Assembly (NCBI GenBank): GCA_016705005.1
Contig: JADIZB010000010.1
Span: 1-64,000 of the forward strand
Length of the DNA: 64,000 bases
Direction: 5' to 3'
DNA from: Bacteroidales bacterium
Lineage (GTDB): Bacteria > Bacteroidota > Bacteroidia > Bacteroidales > Lentimicrobiaceae
Shown here: in pieces, positions 45,529 through 54,460 of the stretch
Position numbering within the stretch: position 1 is the stretch's first letter
Layout of the letters: each line of letters starts with the position of its first letter
Made by a program: the position numbers and the translations under genes
The notes under the pieces: model-generated
Told to the model about the DNA's origin: nothing
Database searches by the model: none
Seen by the model: the letters and a program-made list of their open reading frames with translations, nothing else

Positions 45529-45539
45529 TGAAACGCTCT

Positions 45540-45785
45540 TTATGCCTGAAGTTTCGAAATGATGGTCTCTACCATATCGCCAACATTTCTCATTTTGTTC
45601 AGGTCTTTAAGTTTAAATTTTATGGTAAAGCTATTCTCAATTTCGGTAATCAGCAGCATATGGGTGAGTGAATCCCAGTTATCAACATCATTGGCAGTGA
45701 GTCCATCACTGAGTACAAGTGAATTATTCCCGAAAATAGCCCTGAAAATTGGTGTAAGTTTCTCTAAAATTTCTGTCTTATCCAT
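45540..45785 (-). CDS. Acyl/aminoacyl carrier protein (DltC-like)
   Basis: An 81-residue four-helix carrier protein with NWDSLTHMLLITEIENSF; S39 in the DSL motif is the phosphopantetheine site. Helix pattern and length match acyl carrier proteins and DltC. It sits between the adenylation and MBOAT genes, so it should carry the group activated by the adenylation enzyme to the membrane acyltransferase. A separate phosphopantetheinyl transferase is required and is not in the window. Confidence 0.88.
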   Translation of the reverse strand: MDKTEILEKLTPIFRAIFGNNSLVLSDGLTANDVDNWDSLTHMLLITEIENSFTIKFKLKDLNKMRNVGDMVETIISKLQA

Positions 45786-45795
45786 TATTGTGTCA

Positions 45796-46464
45796 TTAAG
45801 TTTTGGTTAAATCTTTTTTCATCAACACTTTTATGTTTGATGGCAGATATTCAAGGATTTCCATATTGTTGGATTCCTTTCTGCTTATCTCAGCAAATCC
45901 TGCTTTTTCATAGGTCCGGATCGATGGAGTATTACAACTGAATATCTGTGCCCAAACGGCCGATACTTGCGGGTTCGCCGCAGCCAGACGTTGAATGATT
46001 TCATCGCTCAGCAATCCAAGCAGTTTGTGACCCCTGAATCCCGGTGCAACATAGCCTGCTCCTATCTGTATGGTTCCGGGTGTATATTCGATGTGAATTT
46101 CACGGATCATGCTGTTGAGTGTCATAGCCTTTTCGATGCACCGCACGGGTAAGGTATAGCTGAGCAGATTGCCCTTCAGCACTGCCGACGGGATTCCTTC
46201 GGAACCTTCAATCCATGCACTGAGCGCTGCGGCAACAGTACCGTCAGATTCTGCCACCAGGAAACTCGAAACCGACAATTCACAGCCATCAATCTCCTCG
46301 GCCATCATATCTGACAGATAGGTTTTAACTTCGGCTTCGGTTAAACCAAAAATTGTCGAATAAGAGAGCTTATCCGTACCGCTTTTCTCAGCTTCAACAA
46401 TGGTTTCAACCAGAAATGGAATGTCGCCGGCAACAGCAGTTCTGATGATGATATTTTCCATCAT
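45796..46464 (-). CDS. GNAT-family N-acetyltransferase
   Basis: A 222-residue protein with the GNAT fold: an N-terminal IIRTAVAGDIPFLVETIVEA strand-helix, then IQIGAGYVAPGFRGHKLLGL with the R/Q-x-x-G-x-G/A-type acetyl-CoA loop (here PGFRGHKLL, about residue 140), and NTPSIRTYEKAGFAEISRKE near the end. It lies between the adenylation gene (1-base gap) and the carrier-protein gene (10 bases), so it is part of the operon. No GNAT is present in the standard dltABCD operon. It could acylate the amino group of the carrier-bound residue before transfer; that is inference from position. Confidence 0.8.
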   Translation of the reverse strand: MMENIIIRTAVAGDIPFLVETIVEAEKSGTDKLSYSTIFGLTEAEVKTYLSDMMAEEIDGCELSVSSFLVAESDGTVAAALSAWIEGSEGIPSAVLKGNLLSYTLPVRCIEKAMTLNSMIREIHIEYTPGTIQIGAGYVAPGFRGHKLLGLLSDEIIQRLAAANPQVSAVWAQIFSCNTPSIRTYEKAGFAEISRKESNNMEILEYLPSNIKVLMKKDLTKT

Positions 46465-46465
46465 T

Positions 46466-47959
46466 TCACGCCAGTTTGCTTTTTAACTTAATGCGATCAA
46501 CCTTCCCGCTGGTATTCAAGTCAAAGACAGGTTCCACCAGTATTCTGGAAGGCATCATATAATAGGGCATTTTACCCTGAAGGTAGTTCACCAGTTCAGC
46601 CTCTACGGCCAGTGCACCTTCAACAAACAGTGCAATTTCAGTATTTCCCAGATGGTTGTCAACCGGCACGGCTATGGCATTCTGACCTTTCAGAAACTCC
46701 CTGGCATGGTATTCAATTTCACCCAGCTCGATCCGGTATCCCTGTATCTTTACCTGGTAATCCAGTCTGCCGGCCAGCATAATATCGCCATCCTCATCAA
46801 AAAAGCAGGAATCACCGGTTCTGTAGAACCTGATCAATGATCCATCCGTTTTCTTTTCAAAAAACGAATCCCTGTTCTTTTCCGGATTCTTCCAGTAACC
46901 GGGTGTGAGTTGTTCACCGCTGATACACAACTCGCCTTTCTGATTTGCGCCCTGTACCTTACCATCATCATCAACAACAATCGCTTTCAGTCCATCCATG
47001 GGTTTACCGATCGACAACATCCCGTTCAGTTGCTTATTGGCACCCTCACGGCTGAATTTATGATAAGTACAGTAAATGGTGGCTTCGGTCGGACCGTAAA
47101 AATCATAGATCTCAGCATTGGGAATGCATTCTGACCATTCCATCAGCAGGTCGAGTGGTGAGGCTTCAGCAGTTACGATGTTATACCTCATGGCAGGCAC
47201 CCTGATTTCATCAAAATAGGGCCTCAGGTATCTGATCATTGAAGGAGCCATAGCCCCGAAAGTCAGCTGATGATCCTCGAGCAAGCCGTAAACGTAGCTG
47301 TATTTTATCTGATCGTGGGGAATGGTATATACACAGGCTCCTTTGGTAAGCGGAACCAGAAACGATTGAACAGAAACATCAAAAGTCAGGTCAAAACACT
47401 GCAGGCATCTGTCATTTTCATCAATCTGAATACCCGTTTTCAGGAATGAATCCATGAAGGCACCCAGATTGCCGCGGGTGATCATCACACCTTTGGGCTT
47501 TCCGGTACTTCCTGAAGTAAACAGTATATAGGCCAGCGAATCATCCGGAACGATTTTCGGAACCAGATTCAGTGATTTGTAAGTAAGATTAACGGTTTCA
47601 ATGATTTCGGCACCCGTAAATTTCAGGTCACCACGTGAATCTAATACCAGCCGGATTTCAGCCTGATCAATGATCTCTTCACTGCGTTCAACGGGCTGAT
47701 GCGGGTGCAGGGGCACATAAGCCATCCCTTCGAGCCAGATGGCAAAAACAGAAGCATAGGTTTCAATATCGTCATTGACGACCAGTCCGATGTTTTGATT
47801 ACCGTTTACTCTTGATTGCAGGGCATCGCGAACCATCGAAATGCAACGGGCAAAATGACCGTAGGAGTAATATTGCTCCCGGATATAGAATGCATTAAGG
47901 TTATTAAACTTTTCAAGAACTCCGTTAAACGGATTAATTACAGATTTCAGAAACATCAT
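46466..47959 (-). CDS. Amino-acid adenylation (DltA-like) enzyme
   Basis: A 497-residue stand-alone adenylation domain. Core motifs: YILFTSGSTGKPKGVMIT (A3, about residue 150), CFDLTFDVSVQSFLVPL (A4, with the Asp that binds an amino-acid amine), IVTAEASPLDLL, YDFYGPTEATIYCTYHKF (A5), KGELCISGEQLTPGYW (A6-A7), RFYRTGDSCFFDEDGDI and QGYRIELGEIEYHAREFL (A8), and a final NTSGKVDRIKLK with the catalytic lysine (A10). These point to an amino-acid-activating enzyme of DltA type rather than a fatty acyl-CoA ligase. It would load the carrier protein at 45540. First gene of the operon, with 474 bases of upstream DNA. Confidence 0.88.
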   Translation of the reverse strand: MMFLKSVINPFNGVLEKFNNLNAFYIREQYYSYGHFARCISMVRDALQSRVNGNQNIGLVVNDDIETYASVFAIWLEGMAYVPLHPHQPVERSEEIIDQAEIRLVLDSRGDLKFTGAEIIETVNLTYKSLNLVPKIVPDDSLAYILFTSGSTGKPKGVMITRGNLGAFMDSFLKTGIQIDENDRCLQCFDLTFDVSVQSFLVPLTKGACVYTIPHDQIKYSYVYGLLEDHQLTFGAMAPSMIRYLRPYFDEIRVPAMRYNIVTAEASPLDLLMEWSECIPNAEIYDFYGPTEATIYCTYHKFSREGANKQLNGMLSIGKPMDGLKAIVVDDDGKVQGANQKGELCISGEQLTPGYWKNPEKNRDSFFEKKTDGSLIRFYRTGDSCFFDEDGDIMLAGRLDYQVKIQGYRIELGEIEYHAREFLKGQNAIAVPVDNHLGNTEIALFVEGALAVEAELVNYLQGKMPYYMMPSRILVEPVFDLNTSGKVDRIKLKSKLA

Positions 47960-48433
47960 TTTTCATGTTTTGACTTCACTTTCCGGATACGTATATCGCC
48001 GTTGCAGAATATTCTGATTCAGCTCCTGCTCCAATCCAATATCCCTGGAAGTAAAGATTAGCATTGTGCATTATCATAAAACTTAATTTTTCGTAATGCA
48101 TCATTTGAAATCAGATGTTATTAAACAATCTGATAAAATGGTCATATCTGGTTATTCTTTCGTCCGGAGGTAGTATGATAATATTCAGATAATCAACAGA
48201 ATAACCTTAGGCAAATATACATGCAGCAGAATTTTGCAGCTTCCGGATTCAATCAAAACCTGGTTTGATTTGGTTTATTAACAAAACATGTCATTAAAAA
48301 GTTTAAGCAAAGTTATATTAAATTATCTGCACATGAGATAGATGACTGATGATAAAATGTTAATTCCGGCAATACGATGCGTGAAGATGATCAGTAAAAC
48401 GGGGTAAACCGGAATACCGGAAAACAATTGATT
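47960..48433 (-). promoter_or_regulatory. Upstream region of the Dlt-like operon
   Basis: This 474-base AT-rich stretch contains no gene. On the minus strand two sequences fit the Bacteroidota -7 box TAnnTTTG: TATATTTG (48219-48212) and TAACTTTG (48315-48308). Neither has a clear TTTG box at the right distance upstream, so the assignment is weak. TGCATTA and TAATGCA arms separated by about 21 bases lie at about 48067-48102 in the presumed leader. Confidence 0.3.
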
Positions 48434-49030
48434 TTATTCCGGTTTCTTCTCAGGCTCGGTGGCTGGCAAAACAGATTTGCCCGGTAATCCAAAATGCTCA
48501 GGAAAACGCGCCCGCTTGTTTTTATAGAATTCAGTAATAATACTTAAATCGGCATCATAATCCCCGCTTGGATAGAAAGCCGGGCCGAAACCGCCTTCCT
48601 TCCTTCCATAATCAAGGAATCCCAATACAACCGGCACACCCGCGCTGTGTGCCAGAAAATAGAATCCGCGTTTCCAGTTCCTGTTTAACCTGCGGGTTCC
48701 TTCAGGTGTAATGGTAAGAATGATTTCATTCCGTTTACGGAATTCTTCGGTGAGCTGATGTACGATATTGCTGCTGTGTCGCCTGTCGACCGGAATACCA
48801 CCCATTGCCCGGAGTATCGGGCCTGTAAACCGGTTAAAAGCTTCCTTTTTGATAAGAAAATATGAGCTGTACCCAAGCGAGCAATAGCCAAGCCATCCAT
48901 AAAGGAAATCGATATTCGAAGTATGGGGGGCCATCATGACTACACATTTCGGGGTATTCTCAGGAATATCACCGGTGATTTTCCATCCGAGAATTCTGAG
49001 TACCAACAGAGCCAGTTTTTTTTTAATCAT
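48434..49030 (-). CDS. 1-acyl-glycerol-3-phosphate acyltransferase-like (PlsC family)
   Basis: A 198-residue lysophosphatidate acyltransferase-type protein. It has MAPHTSNIDFLYG with the HxxxxD catalytic pair (H36, D41), a GGIPVDRRHSS block III, and LTITPEGTRRLNRNWKRGFY with the PEGTR phosphate-binding motif. It lacks long hydrophobic helices apart from the N-terminal region and is the short, Bacteroidota-type form. It would acylate a glycerophosphate-like acceptor at the membrane. Its ATG overlaps the kinase stop by 4 bases. It may serve ordinary lipid synthesis rather than the Dlt-like operon, from which it is separated by a 474-base gap. Confidence 0.82.
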   Translation of the reverse strand: MIKKKLALLVLRILGWKITGDIPENTPKCVVMMAPHTSNIDFLYGWLGYCSLGYSSYFLIKKEAFNRFTGPILRAMGGIPVDRRHSSNIVHQLTEEFRKRNEIILTITPEGTRRLNRNWKRGFYFLAHSAGVPVVLGFLDYGRKEGGFGPAFYPSGDYDADLSIITEFYKNKRARFPEHFGLPGKSVLPATEPEKKPE

Positions 49031-49926
49031 ATCCCTGAGAAAGCATCACCGGGCCGGTGTATAAAATTTTCGCGGCTCCGGCAAACTTCCGATGCAAATA
49101 TAACAGCCCTGCCGATTGCTTCGTCCCAAAATGTAACGGAAAGTTCATTTTTTGCCATTCCGTGCAGGCAGGTTACAAAACCGGAATTGAAGCTATCGCC
49201 AGCCCCGATTGTACTAACAACCTCAACCTCAGGTACATCGTAGTGTTTCACGATACTACCGGAAAATACATCTACGCCTTCCCGGTTACGGGTGCAAATC
49301 AGGTTGTTGCAGCCATGTTTATGAGCGAAATCCCAAACCTGGTTTGAGTCCGCTGTGCCGGCTATCAGTCTGAAATCCTCATCTGAACCCCGGGTGATAT
49401 CGGCAAGTCTGATATTTTCAATGATCAGGGGCCGGGCTTCGTCTAGTGATTGAAGGTGTGATTTCCTGAAATTGGGATCATAGCATACCCAGGCGCCTGC
49501 AGCGGATGCTGCTTCTGCCATACGGGTGATGTTGCGGCGGTTTCTCGGATTCACGGAATAAAATGAGCCAAAGACAAAAACATCACCAGGACGAAATGGA
49601 GGCAGGGGAAATTCCGGTGCATGTGCAGGAGCATGCTGATAAAACTGGTAGGTAGCATCACCGGCTTCATTCAGAAAAGCCAGCGCCAGTGTTGTATTTC
49701 CGCTGTAGCGTTCCAGAAAACCCGTTGACACCCCTTCTGTGGCCAGGAAATCAGAAATCATTGAACCAACGCGGTCGTTCCCTGCTTCACTGATCAGACA
49801 AACTTTTTCTCCATACCTGGCGGCCGAAACAGCCACATTGAGCATACTGCCACCCGGAACTGCCCATACCGGCTGCCCGTTTTTAAAGATAACATCGTAC
49901 AGACATTCACCGATGGTCCAGATCAT
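49027..49926 (-). CDS. PfkB-family carbohydrate kinase (fructokinase-like)
   Basis: A 299-residue ribokinase-fold protein. The opening MIWTIGECLYDVIF, then PGGSMLNVAVSAARYGEKVC (PfkB signature 1 region, GGSxxNVA), YDPNFRKS, and VVSTIGAGDSFNSGFV with the catalytic aspartate in GAGDSF (about residue 245). The start and overall pattern are closest to fructokinases. It phosphorylates a sugar with ATP in the cytoplasm; fructose is the best guess. The ATG at 49926 is followed upstream within 10 bases by a CAGATAA heptad array, so its own promoter must lie in or beyond repeats. Confidence 0.85.
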   Translation of the reverse strand: MIWTIGECLYDVIFKNGQPVWAVPGGSMLNVAVSAARYGEKVCLISEAGNDRVGSMISDFLATEGVSTGFLERYSGNTTLALAFLNEAGDATYQFYQHAPAHAPEFPLPPFRPGDVFVFGSFYSVNPRNRRNITRMAEAASAAGAWVCYDPNFRKSHLQSLDEARPLIIENIRLADITRGSDEDFRLIAGTADSNQVWDFAHKHGCNNLICTRNREGVDVFSGSIVKHYDVPEVEVVSTIGAGDSFNSGFVTCLHGMAKNELSVTFWDEAIGRAVIFASEVCRSRENFIHRPGDAFSGI

Positions 49927-50632
49927 ATCAACTAGCAGATAACAGATAACAGATAACAGGTAAGAGATAACAGTTTTGAAGCTGCCCGTATAATGATTTG
50001 TTCATTGAAGAGGGTCGGGGGTCGAATCTCCTTACTCCTTACTCACAACTCCTTACTCCTTACTCCTTACTCCTTACTTTTCAGGGACGAGGGACGTGGG
50101 ACGGGCGAAACCCACTCAAACTCTAACTCCTACTCACACTCACACTCTAACTCTACTCCTCCTTACTCTCAAAACACAACTCACAACTCATAACTCATAA
50201 CTCACAACTCACAACTCATAACTCACAACTTCTTACTTCCGAGGGACGTGGGACGAATCCTTACAGTTAGCAACTAACAGATAATAGTTAACAGTTTGGA
50301 TTTGTTTCAGTTACACAGAGTTGTACTTTTAACTCATCACAGGAAAAAAGGCAAATGTCTCAGGACCTGGAACGAACCTAACAACTCCTTACTCCTTACT
50401 CCTTACTCCCTACTCCCTACTTAGGGACAAACACAACTCACTCACAACTCACAACTCACAACTCACAACTTCTTACTTTTCAGGGACGAGGGACGTGGGA
50501 CAAACTCCTTCAACACCACCTACTCCCAAAACTCTATCATAACTCACAACTCATAACTCATAACTCACAACTCACAACTCACAACTCACAACTCACAACT
50601 CACAACTCACAACTCATAACTCAACACAGCAA
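49927..50632. repeat. Heptad arrays and fourth copy of the roughly 98-bp block
   Basis: No gene. CAGATAA-type heptads (49932-49972), ACTCCTT heptads (50030-50085), GGGACGAGGGACGTGG words, ACTCACA/ACTCATA heptads (50165-50230, 50440-50470, and about eleven in a row at 50541-50620), and at 50294-50391 a copy of the GTTTGGATTTGTTTCAGTTA block found three times at 36.7-37.4 kb. The arrays run up to a few bases from the porU stop. Confidence 0.9.
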
Positions 50633-53600
50633 CTACCGCGCAAACATCACCTTCACGGTATTGCTGATGGTGTTGCCGTTGCGATCACGGACTTTCAGGC
50701 GGCAAAGATACAGTCCGTTGCGTACATAGGTTCCGGCAGCATTCCGGCCATCCCAGCTGATATTGCCGGCTACATAGCCTTCCGAAGCAATGGTTATCGG
50801 CCCGATCACCCTTACCTGTTCGCCTGTAAGCGAATAAATATTCAACTCTCCGGTGAAAACCCCGTCGAACTGGTTGTGTCCGAAACGGAACCATACATCG
50901 CCCGAAGATGGATTCGGATATGCTTTCACTTCATCCACTGCCAGGATAATGTTCCGTTTCACAACGAATGTAATGCTGGCTGAGGAAGAATTGTTGAAAA
51001 CATCCCATGCTTTGAGTGTAAGCGAATGTTCTCCTTCGGGCAGGTTAAAGTACTGATACCTGACCACTCCTGATTGGTAGCTGTCAAGATCGGCAACATA
51101 ATAATCGTTGAGCAAAACCGAACTGTAACTATCGCCATCAATGGTGGCAACAATATCATGCCCTATTCCGTTTCCGGCAGTATTGATGCCGCTTTCATCG
51201 TAAAGGTAGGCAAGCAGTTTGGGATTTTCGCTGGTATAGTCGCCATCAATAAAAGTAGTATCATTGATAAAGAGCCTGATTTCCGGCCCGGCGAGGTCAA
51301 TGTCAGGCTGATTTACCGAACCACCAATGGTTATTTCGTTATAGTACCCGTGAGCATCTTCTGTCCCGTTTGATGCATAGTAGCTTATTTTACCGTTACC
51401 AAAACTGTAGTCAATGTCGCGGGGTACAGGGAACGTAAATGTGAACTTACCGGCTTCAACAGAAGCTTTTCCCTGATACAATATGCTTTTCTGCACCATA
51501 AAATCAACGGCATAGCTGTCGTAATCCTGACCGAGGGTGCGCACTTTTGATGGTTTATCATACACTTTAACATATACAACACCATTAAAGCCGGCAAGAA
51601 GCTGATCATTCACATCGTGTATTTCCCCCTCAACGGTAGCGAGGGTATTGGCGAATAAGGTGTCGGCCGAAACAGAGGTCGTTACCACTTTGTGCTTCGG
51701 ATAGGGCAACCTGAGTGATGGGTCACCGAAAAGCGTCAGGTGCCGGTTGTTGGCCGAGAGGGTATTGTCGTTCTTAGTATACCGCAGAATGTCGCCAAGC
51801 CTGGGATAAACACCGGTTTCAGCATTCAGCACCGTATCCATGAAACTCAGGTTGAGGGCGGCATTGTATGATGCAAAGGCAAGGCGTGTGGTTGTGATCA
51901 TCGACATTGCCCCACCTTCCGGATTCAGAAAAACCAGTTCACCGGCAGAAGTATGCGCAGGATTATCGAAACGGGCAAATTCGCAGGTGGCAGTGAAGAA
52001 AATACCCATCTTCTCATAATTTGTCCAGCTGTTGATGTCAGACAACTCGAGTACCCGCTCATCGGCCCAGCCGACTTCACCACCGTGACCGATGTAATTG
52101 GTAATCAATGCTCCCTTCTCAACCCTGGTAACGATTTCACGGTTTACATCAGGGTACCGGCTTCCACCCGGGGTGGATTGCTGCTTGTAGGCATCAAAAT
52201 AGATCTTCTCAATATTATAAACCGGAAACCTATCCTCCATGCTTGCAATCAGCGTTTCTGCCTGCTCAAGGTGCAGGTTCTTATTCTGATCATCGGCTAT
52301 CACAATCAGGGTATTGCGCCAGTCACCATGCGTTTCAGAAGGATTCTCCAGGTAGTGCTCAATTTTATCAACCACAATTTTAGCCTGGGCTAAAGTCCTG
52401 ACAGGAAGACGGCCGGTAGCCACATCAACGAGCCCGGTAGTCTGGTTGGCACCTTCACCCTCGTCGAGCAGGCCAAAATAATCGTCAGTAAGGAAGGATG
52501 CCACCGGCCTTACCGAATTGTCGCTCTGGAAAGTCGGGATAAAACAGCTATTGTTGCTGATCCTGTTCTTGACATCATAAGATGCATTACCGAACAACAA
52601 CAGATATTTGGGTTGTTCAGATCCGCCGCCCCGATCGTAAAGCATTTTCATAAAGTCACGGATAGCTGTAATGTCCTGTATCCCTGATGAAAACTCATTG
52701 TATACCTCCGGAAGTGAAACAACCGCCACGGTAACATCGTTCCTGTTGTTGTGCAGCATGGCGAGCCGCTGTGCTTCCTGCGCAAATTCAGGATGTGTAA
52801 GGATGATCATATTATAATTTCCTGTTCCGTGAAGGTTCTGGTTGGCGATCTTTTCGCCGGGGGTTACACTCATGAACGAAGATCCATCGAATGCAACAAA
52901 CTCTATCAGCTTATCTGTCGCCCGCCTGAAGGTATACTGATCGCCGACTTTTGTCAGATGCACTGATTTCGCATTTGTAATGTCGCTGACATCCCATAAT
53001 TCGAGACCATCAACCGCATTGCCCATGGTAAATGATGTGATTTTATCAGGTCCTACACTTTGTGGATCACGGAAAGCAAACTGACCGCCCGGGTAGCGCA
53101 GATTACACCTGACATTCAGGGCAACGAAATCGAGCCAGCCAAGGGCTGTATTGTTCGGGGGATTAAACTTTACCTGAACCTGAAGGGTGTTCGACTGTGC
53201 CGTAAAAGTTGATGAAGTAGCCAGTTCACGTGCAAAATCATTCGAACCGGTAATTCCTGCCATCGTATTGGTGGCAACCACTTCATTGTTTACCAGTATA
53301 TTGTACGACAATTGCGATGTAGCCCTGCCGGCAAAACCATATCGGACTACGGCTGTCTGACTCAGGTCCATATCAGGAAAACTATATACCGGCAGATTGA
53401 ACGTCCGGTTATAGGAATCAAGTTTCTCACCATACCATTTACGTCCGCTTTTGATCAGGCTGAGGTTATCGTTTTCATGAACAACATAAGCGGTGTAGTA
53501 TATAGAATATGAGTTCGGTTCCCCGGCAGGATCAGTATCCTGCTGAACCCTTTTTCCGGGTTCCGGTCCTATGGTAACAAAATAACAGGCTTCATCTGCA

Positions 53601-54430
53601 TAAAAATGCGACACATGTTCCATCCTTGAAGAAAAAGGATTCATGTTCCAGCTGCGGGTACCCTTGCCATAAAATAAAACATAGTCGCCCTGTGCAAAAA
53701 CACCCGGATTTGCTGTAACAACCTTAATGGCATTCTCAGCCAGATCATCGATGCGTTCTGTCCCGGCAGCTTCGCTCAGCAATTCGCCTCCGTTTCCAAA
53801 TATCCTGATCAAATCCGGATTAAGTCCGTTAACATTGATCCCCAGATTTCTGATATCGTCAAAAGTGAGCCTGTAGATGCCATCCTCCCTGATGTAAATT
53901 TTATACCAGTCACCACTTGACAGCACTGAATTGGGGGCATAAACGTGTTCGCTCTTCAGCTCAGCCGGGCCACTTCCGGCCAACAGTTCAAGGGTGAAGG
54001 ATTTTATTTTTGATTGAATTCCTGTTTCAGGGTCAATTCCGAAGGGCACCAGGCTGAAAACAGCTTTAAGTTTACCACGCTCCTTCATCACTGCTACTTT
54101 AGGTTCCGGAGCAACCGGGAGCGACATACCGGCGGTCAGCTGCTTTTCAGTGTCTGTCAACTCCGTGTAAATAATCCGGCTTAACCTTGCAGTAACGCTC
54201 CCCGTTTCTCCTGCAAGGGAATATACCCTGCTGAAAGTGGGAAGAATATTATCGGGCAGGTCAGGGTATTGCGCATTTGTGAATGAGGGAGCCAGCACAC
54301 TCGAATCGTTGCCCATTACCAGCGGAGCCGGTAATCCCCATTCTATCGTTACCTGATAAGAACCCTGTGCTTTGAGGATTCCGGGTAAAGTAAATATTAT
54401 GAATGACAGAAGAATAATTTTCAGTTTCAT
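50633..54430 (-). CDS. porU: PorU-type gingipain-like C25 peptidase of the type IX secretion system, copy 1
   Basis: Start chosen at the ATG at 54430 (KLKIILLSFIIFTLPGILKA signal peptide); an upstream ATG at 54451 adds seven residues. About 1265 residues. An N-terminal prodomain-like region leads to the peptidase C25 domain with YLLLFGNASYDVKNR, TNYIGHGGEVGWADERVLEL (catalytic His, codon 52085-52087) and FFTATCEFARFDN (catalytic Cys, codon 51983-51985). A C-terminal FlgD/FN3-like domain follows (VKAYPNPSSGDVWFRFGHNQ). PorU is the cell-surface sortase that removes the C-terminal signal of T9SS cargo and attaches the cargo to A-LPS. Both catalytic residues are present. The gene is followed by repeats and preceded, 30 bases away, by its paralogue. 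Confidence 0.85.
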   Translation of the reverse strand: MKLKIILLSFIIFTLPGILKAQGSYQVTIEWGLPAPLVMGNDSSVLAPSFTNAQYPDLPDNILPTFSRVYSLAGETGSVTARLSRIIYTELTDTEKQLTAGMSLPVAPEPKVAVMKERGKLKAVFSLVPFGIDPETGIQSKIKSFTLELLAGSGPAELKSEHVYAPNSVLSSGDWYKIYIREDGIYRLTFDDIRNLGINVNGLNPDLIRIFGNGGELLSEAAGTERIDDLAENAIKVVTANPGVFAQGDYVLFYGKGTRSWNMNPFSSRMEHVSHFYADEACYFVTIGPEPGKRVQQDTDPAGEPNSYSIYYTAYVVHENDNLSLIKSGRKWYGEKLDSYNRTFNLPVYSFPDMDLSQTAVVRYGFAGRATSQLSYNILVNNEVVATNTMAGITGSNDFARELATSSTFTAQSNTLQVQVKFNPPNNTALGWLDFVALNVRCNLRYPGGQFAFRDPQSVGPDKITSFTMGNAVDGLELWDVSDITNAKSVHLTKVGDQYTFRRATDKLIEFVAFDGSSFMSVTPGEKIANQNLHGTGNYNMIILTHPEFAQEAQRLAMLHNNRNDVTVAVVSLPEVYNEFSSGIQDITAIRDFMKMLYDRGGGSEQPKYLLLFGNASYDVKNRISNNSCFIPTFQSDNSVRPVASFLTDDYFGLLDEGEGANQTTGLVDVATGRLPVRTLAQAKIVVDKIEHYLENPSETHGDWRNTLIVIADDQNKNLHLEQAETLIASMEDRFPVYNIEKIYFDAYKQQSTPGGSRYPDVNREIVTRVEKGALITNYIGHGGEVGWADERVLELSDINSWTNYEKMGIFFTATCEFARFDNPAHTSAGELVFLNPEGGAMSMITTTRLAFASYNAALNLSFMDTVLNAETGVYPRLGDILRYTKNDNTLSANNRHLTLFGDPSLRLPYPKHKVVTTSVSADTLFANTLATVEGEIHDVNDQLLAGFNGVVYVKVYDKPSKVRTLGQDYDSYAVDFMVQKSILYQGKASVEAGKFTFTFPVPRDIDYSFGNGKISYYASNGTEDAHGYYNEITIGGSVNQPDIDLAGPEIRLFINDTTFIDGDYTSENPKLLAYLYDESGINTAGNGIGHDIVATIDGDSYSSVLLNDYYVADLDSYQSGVVRYQYFNLPEGEHSLTLKAWDVFNNSSSASITFVVKRNIILAVDEVKAYPNPSSGDVWFRFGHNQFDGVFTGELNIYSLTGEQVRVIGPITIASEGYVAGNISWDGRNAAGTYVRNGLYLCRLKVRDRNGNTISNTVKVMFAR

Positions 54431-54460
54431 TGTAGCAGGGTTGTTGTGCATGTGTATTTA

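Noticed and set aside
49927..50632. Possible CRISPR array
   Set aside because: Repeats are 7-base tandem words with no unique spacers of constant length, and no cas genes are present.
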